Under the pieces are notes generated by a model, which was given only the letters and a program-made list of their open reading frames with translations, had not been told where the DNA came from and did not search any database. A program made the translations under genes and the position numbers. Of a stretch of DNA of 64,000 bases, positions 51,942 through 61,571 are shown one piece after another; the stretch's first letter is position 1; every line of letters starts with the position of its first letter. Origin of the DNA: Marinobacter sp. LQ44 (GTDB lineage Bacteria; Pseudomonadota; Gammaproteobacteria; Pseudomonadales; Oleiphilaceae); assembly GCF_001447155.2 (NCBI RefSeq), contig NZ_CP014754.1, positions 3,968,001 to 4,032,000 of the forward strand. The letters run 5' to 3'.

Positions 51942-53267
51942 GAGCCTGTAAATAAATCTGTGTAACTGCCCATCCCATTACAGGTGACCGTCCAGACGGT
52001 CACCGAATTCGATAATAAAGCGATTCAATGCCGGCTTCCAATCACGGATCGGCATCGTCCATTTCTTTGAGGCCTGCTGGATCGCCAGGAAGGCCACTTT
52101 CAGTGCCGAATCATCGCTGGGGAACAGCTTGCGGCGCTTGGTGGCTTTGCGGATGACGCTGTTCAGCGACTCAATGGCATTGGTGGTGTAGATCACTTTC
52201 CGGATGGCCGGAGGATACTCGAAGATGGTGATCAGGTTGTCCCAGTGGCTGTGCCAGGATCGGGAGATCTGAGGGTACTGGCCGTCCCAGCGTTCCCCGA
52301 AGGCCTCCAACGCCTGCCGGGCTTCGTGTTCCGAGGCAGACTGGTAGATCTGTTTCAGATCGGCCGTCACGGCCTTGTAGTCCTTCCAGGACACGTAGCG
52401 CAGCGAGTTGCGAACCATGTGCACGATGCACAGCTGCACCTTGGTCTGAGGGTACTCAGCAGCAATGGCATCCGGGAAGCCCTTGAGGCCGTCCACGCAG
52501 GCGATCAGGATGTCTTCCAGACCACGGTTCTTCAGTTCCGTCAGTACCGACAACCAGAACTTCGCGCCTTCGGTCTCGGCCAGCCAGAGGCCTAGCAGCT
52601 CCTTCTGGCCTTCCATGTTGATGCCCAGGGCCAGGTATAGGGACTTGTTGATCACCCTCTTGTCCTGACGAATTTTCAGAACGATGCAGTCCAGATAGAC
52701 GATGGGGTAGATCGGATCAACAGGGCGATTCTGCCACTCGTGAACCTGATCGATCACTCGCTCCGTCACCTTGGACACCAGAGTGGCCGAGATGTCGGCG
52801 TCGTACATTTCCTTGAAGGCGTCCACGATATCCCGGGTGCTCAGGCCCTTGGCGTAAAGAGCCAGGACCTGGTCATCCATCTGGGTCAGGCGGGACTGAC
52901 CTTTACGGACGAACTGAGGCTCGAAGGAGCCGTCCCGGTCACGGGGAGCCTGTATCGGTACTTCGCCGTGTTGGCCCTTCAGGCGCTTGGCAGAATAGCC
53001 GTTACGGCTGTTGCCGGTGCCACGGCCTTCAAGAGCGTGCTTCTCGTATCCAAGATGCTCATCCAGTTCGGCGTTGAGTGCGGTCTCGACGGTGAGCTTG
53101 ACCAGCTGCTGTGTGAGGGCTCCGAGATCTTTTTCAGACTTGATGTCCTCGGCCAGCTCGGCAGCCATAGCTTTGAGTTTTTCTTGGTCCACTTGTGTAC
53201 CCACGATGGTATCCTTTTGAAAAGATTACTCAGTCGTGGGCAGTTACACAATTTGGTTTACAGGCTC
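51942..53267 (-). mobile_element. IS256-family insertion sequence (1326 bp)
   Basis: Inverted ends GAGCCTGTAAA...GTGTAACTGCCCA at 51942 and the complementary end at 53267. Inside is one intact transposase. Flanks TGGAAGGT and GCGAGGAT do not match, so no 8-9 bp target duplication is visible. The right flank carries a GTTAGGC core-like sequence (53280). Confidence 0.9.
51978..53204 (-). CDS. IS256-family (Mutator-type) transposase
   Basis: 408 residues, intact. Family features are clear: MAAELAEDIKSEKDLGALTQ at the start, GTGNSRNGYSAKRLKGQHGE, PRDRDGSFEPQFVRKGQ, the first catalytic Asp in YPIVYLDCIVLKI, the second in LIACVDGLKGFPDAI, and IHMVRNSLRYVSWKD-like wording (VHMVRNSLRYVSWKD), with the Glu near NAIESLNSVIRKATKRRKLF. 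It catalyses cut-out or copy-out of the surrounding element. Confidence 0.96.
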   Translation of the reverse strand: MGTQVDQEKLKAMAAELAEDIKSEKDLGALTQQLVKLTVETALNAELDEHLGYEKHALEGRGTGNSRNGYSAKRLKGQHGEVPIQAPRDRDGSFEPQFVRKGQSRLTQMDDQVLALYAKGLSTRDIVDAFKEMYDADISATLVSKVTERVIDQVHEWQNRPVDPIYPIVYLDCIVLKIRQDKRVINKSLYLALGINMEGQKELLGLWLAETEGAKFWLSVLTELKNRGLEDILIACVDGLKGFPDAIAAEYPQTKVQLCIVHMVRNSLRYVSWKDYKAVTADLKQIYQSASEHEARQALEAFGERWDGQYPQISRSWHSHWDNLITIFEYPPAIRKVIYTTNAIESLNSVIRKATKRRKLFPSDDSALKVAFLAIQQASKKWTMPIRDWKPALNRFIIEFGDRLDGHL

Positions 53268-53279
53268 GCGAGGATTCGT

Positions 53280-53286
53280 GTTAGGC
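53280..53286 (+). other. GTTAGGC core-like half site beside IS256
   Basis: GTTAGGC fits the integron core-site consensus GTTRRRY. It lies 13 bp right of the IS256 end, with no matching left half nearby, and could be the 3' half of an attC cut by the IS. Alone it is weak evidence. Confidence 0.3.
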
Positions 53287-53330
53287 AATCATTGGGCTTA
53301 CCTTGGTAGACCTTCGGGCTTTTGTAGTGG

Positions 53331-54493
<1,163 letters not shown>

Positions 54494-54560
54494 CAGACAC
54501 CTCGCTTATGGTGGCGATCTTACCACCTACATTGGTGTCCGGAATCATTGAACCACTACA

Positions 54561-55148
54561 CCCTTCACTGGCAAGTTTCTCGAATACGGCATCGACACCC
54601 TGGCCGAGAGGAATGAACACGCAGTCTTCAGGCAACGATTTGATCTCCGTCACGAGACCGGTCTGGATTTGATCCCAAAGGTAGCTGCTTGAAATCATGG
54701 CTCGGCCGCCCGAGAAATTGTTCCCTTGATCAAGAACTGGATTCCGCAATGCGGAGGTGAAGTGCACCAGGTCCTGTCGAGTTTGAAATAGGTCTCCGCA
54801 ACTCTTCAAACCCAGCCAGCGCTGTAGCCCAATGAAGTCCATCATTTCCGTCAGATTGCGTCTCATTGCTCCGGCAAAACTGGCTGAGTGTTTGGCACGT
54901 TCGAGTATCTCGCCAGTCGGCAGACCTGCTTGGAGTCCTTCCTTTGCGGTTTGTAGCGCAATCACTGCTTGTTGAATACCAGGGGTAATCCCGCAAATGA
55001 CCACCTTGGCTGAACTGTTAACGAACTCAAACGGAGCATAGTAGGTGGCAAAGCGCCCGTTTTCTGACAGCTTCAGCGGGGCTGGCAGGCGGTCTTTATT
55101 GATCGCAAGATCGAGAAGTGTGCTTCGAAGGGTATATGTAGGCCTTTC
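54561..55148 (-). pseudogene. Uracil-DNA-glycosylase-superfamily-like gene, truncated by IS3 and lacking a clear start
   Basis: The open frame reads LLDLAINKDRLPAPLKLSEN, RFATYYAPFEFVNSSAKVVI, CGITPGIQQAVIALQTAKEG and later DLVHFTSALRNPVLDQGNNFSG, a pattern like UDG-fold proteins (GxxPG loop). The frame is open from after a TAA at 55149, but no ATG or GTG precedes the conserved start; the first is GTG 55004, inside the domain. The 3' end is cut by IS3 copy 2 at 54560. It is probably a remnant, and its enzymatic class is tentative. Confidence 0.45.
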
Positions 55149-55295
55149 TTACCTTTCTGCGGCGTCTAACGCATCGAGAAATAATCCGGTCCTGGGCCTT
55201 CAGGAAACGCCGAATGAACCCGGTCCCCTATTTAGGTCTACCCAGAGTTGGAGAAATCCGGATCCTGAGTTTGGGAACGGTATGCGCAAGGGCTG

Positions 55296-56267
55296 TTATC
55301 CGAGATCTAAAAGTTCGACGAACCGTGCGCGGCGTTTAACCAGATCTAAATAATGATCTTTCATGTCTGGTGGCATGAGGGAGGTCTGAACTGTTTTTGG
55401 TGCCTCAGCTTTAATTTTTGCGACAAGATTGAGGATGGTTTCTCGAGCTACTGGCGCATCCAGCCCGGCCGCCTCGGCCAATTGAACGAAGTCCCCGCCG
55501 GAATAAAACCCATTTCCCATTTGTTGTAAGTACTCCGGTTCGCCATGGGTCAAAAAACTTAGAGCCATGGTCGACGACAGAGGTGAATTCGAGAACAAGG
55601 ACGAGGCAAGAACATCGTATACCGGAGCCAATCTGAATGGTTGTTTCACGAAGGCAATGTTTTTCATATGATGATCGTCGTTGCCAATGAGGTAGCTAAA
55701 GACCAACCTGCGGAAAAGCTCCAGGCCGGAAGGCAAACCGCCATGTTTAATTGCCAGCTCTAGTACCACCTGATAGCTAGCGGCGGTGTATTTGTTCTCA
55801 GATCGCAGGTTAGAAGCCCCAAGTGCCTGCATCGCGTCTTCCTGGTGGATCTTTTTACCATCAGTTGTTCTGTCGAAGCGTCGAATGACGAAGACCTTGT
55901 GGCCGTCGCCCAATGAGAGGAGGGAGCACGGTGGCACGTCGAATCCAAGGTTCCTCATCAGCACCATTGAGGCGTGCTCGTTCTCGGCCGCAAAAGGGTA
56001 CCGTTCCGGCGATGGCTTGAGGATAAAAGTTCCGCCCACGTCAGCCAGGTTAAGCCCGCCATCGTTGATGGTGAGATGGCACTTCATTTGGACGCCCGCG
56101 ATTGAATAACCCGAAGCAAACGATGGCAGGGACTGTGTGAGCGCTCGTCTGTCCGCGGCCAGCTCGATATTGAGTGTGCTGCTGCCGAACAGCGTTTCCA
56201 GGCAGGATGAATGATGCTGAATGTAATGGCCTTCAGGGAGCGGTTGCAGGCAGGTCAAGCAATTCAC
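55296..56267 (-). CDS. hipT: HipT-like serine/threonine kinase toxin (HipA C-terminal domain)
   Basis: A 323-residue kinase. The autophosphorylation loop SIAGVQMKCHL (about 54-64), FILKPSPERYP (ATP-binding Lys), RRFDRTTDGKKIHQEDAMQALG and the catalytic loop LIGNDDHHMKN (about 195-205) with the Mg-binding Asp in APVYDVLAS are HipA hallmarks. The N-subdomain found in single-chain HipA is encoded separately by the upstream gene, as in HipBST systems. Such toxins phosphorylate aminoacyl-tRNA synthetases. A Cys-rich start (NCLTCLQPL) is also typical of split HipT. It overlaps hipS by 4 bp. Confidence 0.85.
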   Translation of the reverse strand: MNCLTCLQPLPEGHYIQHHSSCLETLFGSSTLNIELAADRRALTQSLPSFASGYSIAGVQMKCHLTINDGGLNLADVGGTFILKPSPERYPFAAENEHASMVLMRNLGFDVPPCSLLSLGDGHKVFVIRRFDRTTDGKKIHQEDAMQALGASNLRSENKYTAASYQVVLELAIKHGGLPSGLELFRRLVFSYLIGNDDHHMKNIAFVKQPFRLAPVYDVLASSLFSNSPLSSTMALSFLTHGEPEYLQQMGNGFYSGGDFVQLAEAAGLDAPVARETILNLVAKIKAEAPKTVQTSLMPPDMKDHYLDLVKRRARFVELLDLG

Positions 56268-56626
56268 GATAGTGCGTTCTCAAGCGGTTCGATGGTTACA
56301 GCTCCCGAGAGATCACGGCCATTGTTGACCAGCAGTCGCAATTCGTCGGTTTCATCAATCTTTTGTGAGAAAGACTGTAGCCGCCGGAGCCAGCCCTCAC
56401 TGATCAAACCGCTAAAGAAACCATGGAGCGTGTCAGATACAAATGGCTCGAGTTGAAGGGGAAGGCTCAGGCTCAGTGGCTCCGAGGCGCCGGCAAGAAA
56501 TTCTGGATCGTACTGAAACGTGAAAAGTCCGCCCCGCCGCGAAAGTTTACCCGCGATACGGTCGTGGAATTTCACGGTAGCATTGATGTTGTTGGGCAAG
56601 CGGGTATCTCCATCTCTTCGGAACAA
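56264..56626 (-). CDS. hipS: HipS-like protein (HipA N-terminal domain)
   Basis: Up to 120 residues. VKFHDRIAGKLSRRGGLFTFQYDPEF, SLPLQLEPFVSDTLHGFFSGLISEGWLRR is the couple_hipA N-domain. In HipBST systems this separate protein is the antitoxin that blocks HipT. The frame begins at a TTG (56626) with no ATG, so the start may be the TTG before PNNINAT. The upstream HTH gene hipB expected in this system is absent: only 74 bp separate it from the metallophosphatase stop. Confidence 0.75.
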   Translation of the reverse strand: MFRRDGDTRLPNNINATVKFHDRIAGKLSRRGGLFTFQYDPEFLAGASEPLSLSLPLQLEPFVSDTLHGFFSGLISEGWLRRLQSFSQKIDETDELRLLVNNGRDLSGAVTIEPLENALS

Positions 56627-56700
56627 CCAAAAATTTCTAATCTACGACTGTCGTGGCCGCTCTTTTGACTAGGCCTACGCCAGCTGCTTTGTCATCGACC

Positions 56701-57555
56701 TTACGCTTTAGAAGACCGTTCGTCCTGCTCTTGCTCACCGGTGTCCTGGTTTGGCACCACTACAACTACTCTCCCGTCCACGTTTAATACTTGCCCCTCC
56801 CCCATCGGAATCAGCCAGGGCTCCTCCCATCGTGTATGGCCGAACACTGTCAGGCCCTCAAAACCAGAGCGTAGGGAAAGCTCAAGATCGTGATCTCCCC
56901 GTCGGTCCGGGCGACTCGGGTCGGTTGGCCCTTGGTGGAGCAGAAGGATATCGGGCTTTTTATCCGTCACACTTTCCGTCACCTGTAAGAACGACTCAGC
57001 GCTTCTTCGTTGACTGCGATGTGGATCGCCAACGATACCGGACACGCCACCAACGGTGAGCCCATAGACATCCTCAACAACATCGCCATCAAGAAGATCG
57101 ACTGCATTTGAAAGCCGCTGGGGGTCGGTTAATTCATCATGGTTGCCCAGAACGCCGACCACGCGTAACGCCGCCTTGGTAAATGCTTCAAACACTGCAT
57201 CCACGGGCCCAGAACCGCCGCGTTTATGGCAGTCCGGGTAGTCATAACGATCGCCACAAACGAAGATGGCGTCCGGCCGCGGAGTCTGGCCAGTTTCCAC
57301 TAAGGTGTTGAGTTCATCGGCGACGACCTCACCAAGCAATCGATTGGCACCCCCAATTTCGCGGCCCTGCAGATCCGACACGAACACCAACGATCGAATG
57401 CCCGGCGGAATGCCGTTTGCAAAGGCTCGGTGGAAGGACAGCCGGCATCGTTGAGGTTGCCGAGCGCCACTGGTTCGGTAAGGCAGTTCGTGAAAGGGTG
57501 TGGTCTCGATGCCCGTAATGACGAGCGAGCCTTCGTGACGCGACTGGCTATTCAC
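56701..57555 (-). CDS. Calcineurin-like metallophosphatase coupled to an antitoxin-like gene
   Basis: A 284-residue protein from GTG 57555, which overlaps the stop of the upstream small gene. Metal-site motifs are VFVSDLQGREIGGANR (D-x-Q), DAIFVCGDRYDYPD (GDR), VVGVLGNHDE (GNHD), ILLLHQGP and GLTVFGHTRWEEP (GHTR). This is a dinuclear metallophosphoesterase acting on nucleotides, nucleic acids or phosphoproteins. The gene before it looks like an antitoxin, so the pair could be a toxin-antitoxin module with a phosphoesterase effector. Confidence 0.8.
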   Translation of the reverse strand: MNSQSRHEGSLVITGIETTPFHELPYRTSGARQPQRCRLSFHRAFANGIPPGIRSLVFVSDLQGREIGGANRLLGEVVADELNTLVETGQTPRPDAIFVCGDRYDYPDCHKRGGSGPVDAVFEAFTKAALRVVGVLGNHDELTDPQRLSNAVDLLDGDVVEDVYGLTVGGVSGIVGDPHRSQRRSAESFLQVTESVTDKKPDILLLHQGPTDPSRPDRRGDHDLELSLRSGFEGLTVFGHTRWEEPWLIPMGEGQVLNVDGRVVVVVPNQDTGEQEQDERSSKA

Positions 57556-57794
57556 TCATCACGCTCTCGGTTCGACGGTTGATCTCGATCCTCCATAAAA
57601 TCCTCGCTGATGCCTTCACTGTCAAAGAACTCATCCCAGACAGGGTCGGTCGGGTGGTCATACTTCTTCACCGACCCACGGAGCTTTTCCAATGGTGTGA
57701 GCTCCTGCTCAAGGGGCTGAGCCAGCTCATCCGCATGAACTGTGTGGGCATTCAGACCTTTTAGCAATACGCCCTCTGTGAGCCGCTTGACCAT
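57552..57794 (-). CDS. Small VapB/Phd-like antitoxin candidate
   Basis: 80 residues. LLKGLNAHTVHADELAQPLE, then TPLEKLRGSVKKYDHPTDPV and WDEFFDSEGISEDFMEDRDQ, the acidic C-terminal pattern of antitoxins that usually precede PIN (VapC) toxins. GGAGATAAAGA precedes the ATG. Here the following gene is a metallophosphatase, not a PIN protein, and the two overlap by 4 bp. DNA binding by the N-terminus is likely but no clear AbrB motif is visible. Confidence 0.6.
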   Translation of the reverse strand: MVKRLTEGVLLKGLNAHTVHADELAQPLEQELTPLEKLRGSVKKYDHPTDPVWDEFFDSEGISEDFMEDRDQPSNRERDE

Positions 57795-58058
57795 TCTTTA
57801 TCTCCATCCGGAATCATTTTTCGGTCTCTCGCCAACGATGGGCGCGCCAGAAAACGCTCCTTTAACGATAGGCCGCCCGGCAAAAAAAATCTACAAATGA
57901 TTTTTTGAAAAAGTCAATAAAATCAACAAGTATGCTCAACGCATACAATTGTATTTGAGATTTTTTTGAGGCATCTTGGGTTAAAGTCGGGTGACGCCTT
58001 CACAAATGTCTGATGGCAACGGCCCAAAAATCAGCCACACCGTGCGAGTGCCCGAGAG
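57795..58058. other. Divergent intergenic region
   Basis: About 264 bp between the antitoxin-like gene (minus) and the exonuclease gene (plus). An AT-rich block (57885-57965) probably holds promoters for both. No dyad or island operator was identified. Confidence 0.4.
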
Positions 58059-58664
58059 ATGAAACCTGAAACCCTTCTCGTGATCGATCTGGAAGCTACC
58101 TGTTGGGGCCACCAGCGCACGCCCGATGGCGAGCCACAGAGCGTCGAGAACATGGAGATCATTGAGCTCGGATGTGCGCTGGCCACCCGGGAAGGGCAGG
58201 TGTTGGATAGCCAGTCGTTTCTGGTGCGCCCCACTCGATACCGGGTTCTCAGTGGATTCTGTACGGAGCTCACCAGCATCACGCAGGCGATGGTTGTTGA
58301 GGCGCCGGATTTCCCACGGGCAATTCAGTTACTGAACGAATGGCTTGGAAGCCCGTCGGAGGATTTCCTGTGGTGCAGCTGGGGGAATTACGATCGCTTG
58401 CATCTGTTGGCACAAAGTCAATTAGACGATGCCAGGCCTTTGCCATTGAACTACCCACACTTGAACCTCAAAAGACTGTGGCGCCGTACCACGGGCCTGA
58501 AGAAAAAGACCGGGCTGAGCAGTGCCCTGGCATTCCACGACCTGACCTTTGAGGGCAACCACCATCGCGGGGTAGACGATGCCCGCAATATCGTGAGGCT
58601 GTTACCGTTTATGGATTGGTCTTTGGAGTCCGAACTGTTAACTCCACCGGAGATCTCCGAATGA
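58059..58664 (+). CDS. DnaQ-like 3'-5' exonuclease (ERI-1/KapD type)
   Basis: A 201-residue DEDDh exonuclease: TLLVIDLEATCWGHQR (Asp/Glu of ExoI, about 6-21), LWCSWGNYDRLHLL (ExoII Asp, about 112) and HHRGVDDARNIVRLL (ExoIII, His/Asp, about 169). The spacing and the ATCW wording fit ERI-1-like RNA exonucleases. Its stop overlaps the start of the metallophosphoesterase gene (ATGA), so the two are probably co-translated. Confidence 0.88.
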   Translation: MKPETLLVIDLEATCWGHQRTPDGEPQSVENMEIIELGCALATREGQVLDSQSFLVRPTRYRVLSGFCTELTSITQAMVVEAPDFPRAIQLLNEWLGSPSEDFLWCSWGNYDRLHLLAQSQLDDARPLPLNYPHLNLKRLWRRTTGLKKKTGLSSALAFHDLTFEGNHHRGVDDARNIVRLLPFMDWSLESELLTPPEISE

Positions 58665-59293
58665 AGCTGGTCTGCATATCAGATACCCACAGTCTGCACT
58701 GGCGAATCCCCGAGATCCCAGACGGCGATGTGTTCATTCATGCGGGTGACTGTCTAGGGCAAGGCACGCTGGAGAACATCGAAGATTTTAACGACTGGCT
58801 GGGAACGCTGCCGCACCGGCATAAGATCGTGATTGCCGGGAATCACGACTGGGCCTTCCAGGAAACCCCGGAACTGGCACGGCAAGCCCTGACCAACGCC
58901 ATTTATCTGCAAGACAGCGGAGTCGAGATCGAAGGTGTCCGATTCTGGGGTTCTCCCTGGACACCCACGTTCATGGATTGGGCGTTTATGCTGGAGCGGG
59001 GCGAACCGCTAAACCAGAAATGGCGGCTCATTCCGGGCGATACTGATGTGCTGATCACCCATGGGCCACCCAGAGGCATTGGTGACGAAGCCAATATGGG
59101 GTTCAAAAGCCAGAACGTTGGTTGTGCTGATCTACTGGCCTGCATTCAGGAACTTGCACTCAAAGTGCACATTTTTGGCCACATCCATGAAGGCTACGGG
59201 GAATACCAGCAGGGACAAGCAAAGTTGATCAATGCAAGCACCTGCAACGCACGGTATGAGCCGAGGAATGCGCCGATTGTCTTTGATCTTTGA
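58661..59293 (+). CDS. Metallophosphoesterase (calcineurin-like)
   Basis: A 210-residue protein from ATG 58661. Motifs: VCISDTHSLHWRIP (D-x-H), GDVFIHAGDCLGQG (GDC), IVIAGNHDWAFQ (GNHD), LITHGPP and VHIFGHIHEGYG (GHIHE). It acts on phosphoesters, possibly cyclic nucleotides or RNA ends. It is coupled to the exonuclease upstream and followed 30 bp later by small genes with a nucleotidyltransferase. It is not closely similar in wording to the phosphatase at 56701. Confidence 0.9.
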   Translation: MKLVCISDTHSLHWRIPEIPDGDVFIHAGDCLGQGTLENIEDFNDWLGTLPHRHKIVIAGNHDWAFQETPELARQALTNAIYLQDSGVEIEGVRFWGSPWTPTFMDWAFMLERGEPLNQKWRLIPGDTDVLITHGPPRGIGDEANMGFKSQNVGCADLLACIQELALKVHIFGHIHEGYGEYQQGQAKLINASTCNARYEPRNAPIVFDL

Positions 59294-59323
59294 GGTGGCC
59301 AAAGTTGAATAGGGGTAAGTGAT

Positions 59324-59563
59324 ATGACAGCCGAAGAACTGATCGCACAGCTAGAAAAGCTACCGCCGGAAACACCGGTGCTGGTTGAGGGCTACGAGAC
59401 CGGCTTTGATGACATTGTCGAGCTCACCCCCGAACAGATTGTCCGTTACCGGCATGCTCAGGAGTGGGATGGCGAATATCAGACGCTGGACCGGTTCTCC
59501 AATACAGAGACCGAAAGGCTGAAAGCTGTGGTGATCCATGGTCGCCGAGGCCACCGGAGGTGA
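59324..59563 (+). CDS. Small hypothetical protein preceding the nucleotidyltransferase
   Basis: 79 residues: MTAEELIAQLEKLPPETPVL, VEGYETGFDDIVELTPEQIV, followed by a basic end (VVIHGRRGHRR). The first half resembles small domains of unknown function found with phage or plasmid genes. It ends 4 bp before the nucleotidyltransferase start, so they are probably one unit. Function unknown. Confidence 0.6.
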   Translation: MTAEELIAQLEKLPPETPVLVEGYETGFDDIVELTPEQIVRYRHAQEWDGEYQTLDRFSNTETERLKAVVIHGRRGHRR

Positions 59564-59567
59564 CGTC

Positions 59568-60035
59568 ATGACAGAGAAAAAGACCTATCACCTGGATGAT
59601 CTCATAGCTCAGTGTGATCCTAACGCGCCCATGCCAGAGGTAGTTCGGGAGTGGGACCAAGCCTTCTCGGTTGGCCTGGAACAAACCGTGATGGGTGACC
59701 AAGTGGATATCCGGAATGCAGTGCTGGTGTTTCGCGACAAACTGACCGATCAGTTCGACGCCGTTCAACTGATCCTGTTTGGCAGCCGAGCCCGAGGCGA
59801 TTATCACGACGAAAGCGACGCGGACGTAGCGGTTATTCTGGTTGGACAGCCCGGTGATTTCGTAGATACCAAGCTGGCGATGGCTGCCCTGGCGTTTGAG
59901 GTGCTCACTGAAACCGGCGTTCTGATTCAGGCCCTGCCGGTTTGGGAGAGTGAGTGGTGTAATCCAGACAACTACTCCAATCCTGAACTGCTTCATGCCG
60001 TCGCACGGGATGGCATTATTCTCTGGCAGAGATGA
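59568..60035 (+). CDS. Minimal nucleotidyltransferase (MNT) domain protein
   Basis: 155 residues from ATG 59568. The domain LTDQFDAVQLILFGSRARGDYHDESDADVAVIL (about 62-95) has the polymerase-beta-type GS-x(10)-D-x-D motif of MNT proteins. A helical N-terminus (LDDLIAQCDPNAPMPEVVRE) precedes it. MNT proteins often act as antitoxins that AMPylate a HEPN RNase, but no HEPN gene is adjacent, so its partner or independent role is open. Confidence 0.8.
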   Translation: MTEKKTYHLDDLIAQCDPNAPMPEVVREWDQAFSVGLEQTVMGDQVDIRNAVLVFRDKLTDQFDAVQLILFGSRARGDYHDESDADVAVILVGQPGDFVDTKLAMAALAFEVLTETGVLIQALPVWESEWCNPDNYSNPELLHAVARDGIILWQR

Positions 60036-60194
60036 CACCTGCCGACAATTCCTGGCTTCTCTTAAGGCACGTCCACGAAAAATGAGCTCTTGTAAAATGG
60101 GACACGAGCGTCCGAGAAGATCGATCGCAGTATTCCCCATTCGGGCCTTAATAGGCACAACGCCGCTTAAGTTTGTATGGGACCCAACCACTCC

Positions 60195-60446
60195 TCAGGA
60201 GCTGTAGGTGTTTCGCAAATAACGACCTAGCAATTCCACCATCTGCTCGCCACTGATCACGTTGGCTCTGCGCAGAGCAACAATCAGATCCTCAACATCG
60301 TCAGTGACAACTTCGTCGCCTGTGAGGCGAGTGGCAACCGTGGCAATGTCGTCATCAGGTAGTCGCTGATAAGTCACGCCATTCTGCCGGGCTAAATGCC
60401 GGATGTAGTTTTCGATGTTGCCAGTCTTCTCTGCGGGATCATCCAT
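60195..60446 (-). CDS. Small hypothetical protein
   Basis: 83 residues, mostly helical and acidic (IENYIRHLARQNGVTYQRLP; VVTDDVEDLIVALRRANVIS; MVELLGRYLRNTYSS). It could be a small DNA-binding or antitoxin-like protein; the last part resembles short helical domains in TA antitoxins. It is transcribed divergently from the 286-residue gene at 60711 across a 264-bp gap in which I see no clear operator. Confidence 0.5.
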   Translation of the reverse strand: MDDPAEKTGNIENYIRHLARQNGVTYQRLPDDDIATVATRLTGDEVVTDDVEDLIVALRRANVISGEQMVELLGRYLRNTYSS

Positions 60447-60710
60447 CGGAGGGAGGCCTTCAATCCTGATCTTCGCCCAAATTTAGCAGTTTTATCCATA
60501 GCAGATTGGGAATGACACCGTTCAACATTGCTGCATTCGATGTTCGACATCCCATAAAAATGTGCGGAAAAACCCCAAAGTTTCCAAAACGACACAAGAA
60601 CGCCTGCGTATGGCCGTCCACTCCTCAGTGGGCTCACTGCGTGTGTTAAAAGTCTATACACAGACGAAAATTCAAAGTGTTCCCAAGTTTACCAATGTTG
60701 AGGATCATGC

Positions 60711-61571
60711 ATGCAGGAACTTCATTCGTTAGGAAGCATCATAACGTCCATCCGACTAAAAAACAGCGCCTTTAGTCCACTTTCAGATCATGTTTACAGT
60801 ATTAATCGGAAGCGCACCAAAAATCCTGCGCTCGATAATTTCCTCGGAGGGGTGCGTGCGTTATTTGAGGATTATGCCGAAACGTTCATGTTGGAGAACG
60901 AACTGACATTTACATCCCAAGACTGCTTAATAGAAGCTTGGGATCCGGCAGACCCATTTTTTATCCTTCTCCTCGTAAACTCGGCATCAGGGCACGTCGG
61001 CGATTATACGATAGAGCAGCTGCGTCAGGTACTGTTAGAGTTTACCTCGTCAATTCTGGAGTTCGGAGCGGATATTTTCTCACCGCCCTCGAGCAATCTT
61101 ACCGCCCAGCAACGCAAGTTTGTGGGGGCGGCAGCCACAGAGTACCGTCGACAACATAAAAATCAGACAATCACCGCACCGTTTGAGTGTTCGTTTCCCA
61201 ATTCAGGTCTCCAATCACTTCCCATTCAGGGCAAAATCAAACCGGCCCTATCGGAGGTCATAGACTCGAGTGACGAGGTTTTTCTGGCACTATCCGATGG
61301 GATCAAAGCGGACGATTTATCCATCTTTCTTCGGAAGCTCAACGATATGGGGCAACCTCAGACGGACCGCACAGACACATACACCGCTGAACAGGAAAAC
61401 CAGCTGCGCATCGCTGCTGAAGCTTTTCTCGCGCCCATCAAGGCTATTGAGGTAACCGTGTGCAAGAGACAAGACCTCAGAGGCGTTGTCAGACGCTACG
61501 TGAAGGATATCCGGCCAGTTACCGAGGGGGAGGTTCAGACAAAAATCGCTAGCAGTCAGTTGGCGCTGTAG
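60711..61571 (+). CDS. Hypothetical protein convergent with the integrase gene
   Basis: A 286-residue soluble protein without recognised motifs. The middle has mixed alpha/beta wording (SQDCLIEAWDPADPFFILLL; HVGDYTIEQLRQVLLEFTSS) and a later basic region (RRQHKNQTITAPFE). Its last 23 bp overlap the 3' end of the integrase gene on the other strand, so both end inside each other. Given its place next to the recombinase it may belong to the mobile element. Function unknown. Confidence 0.55.
   Translation: MQELHSLGSIITSIRLKNSAFSPLSDHVYSINRKRTKNPALDNFLGGVRALFEDYAETFMLENELTFTSQDCLIEAWDPADPFFILLLVNSASGHVGDYTIEQLRQVLLEFTSSILEFGADIFSPPSSNLTAQQRKFVGAAATEYRRQHKNQTITAPFECSFPNSGLQSLPIQGKIKPALSEVIDSSDEVFLALSDGIKADDLSIFLRKLNDMGQPQTDRTDTYTAEQENQLRIAAEAFLAPIKAIEVTVCKRQDLRGVVRRYVKDIRPVTEGEVQTKIASSQLAL

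Noticed and set aside
55045..55353. Plus-strand open frame opposite the UDG-like remnant
   Set aside because: Low-complexity basic composition, no ribosome-binding site, and it lies antisense to the end of the HipT gene and the remnant.
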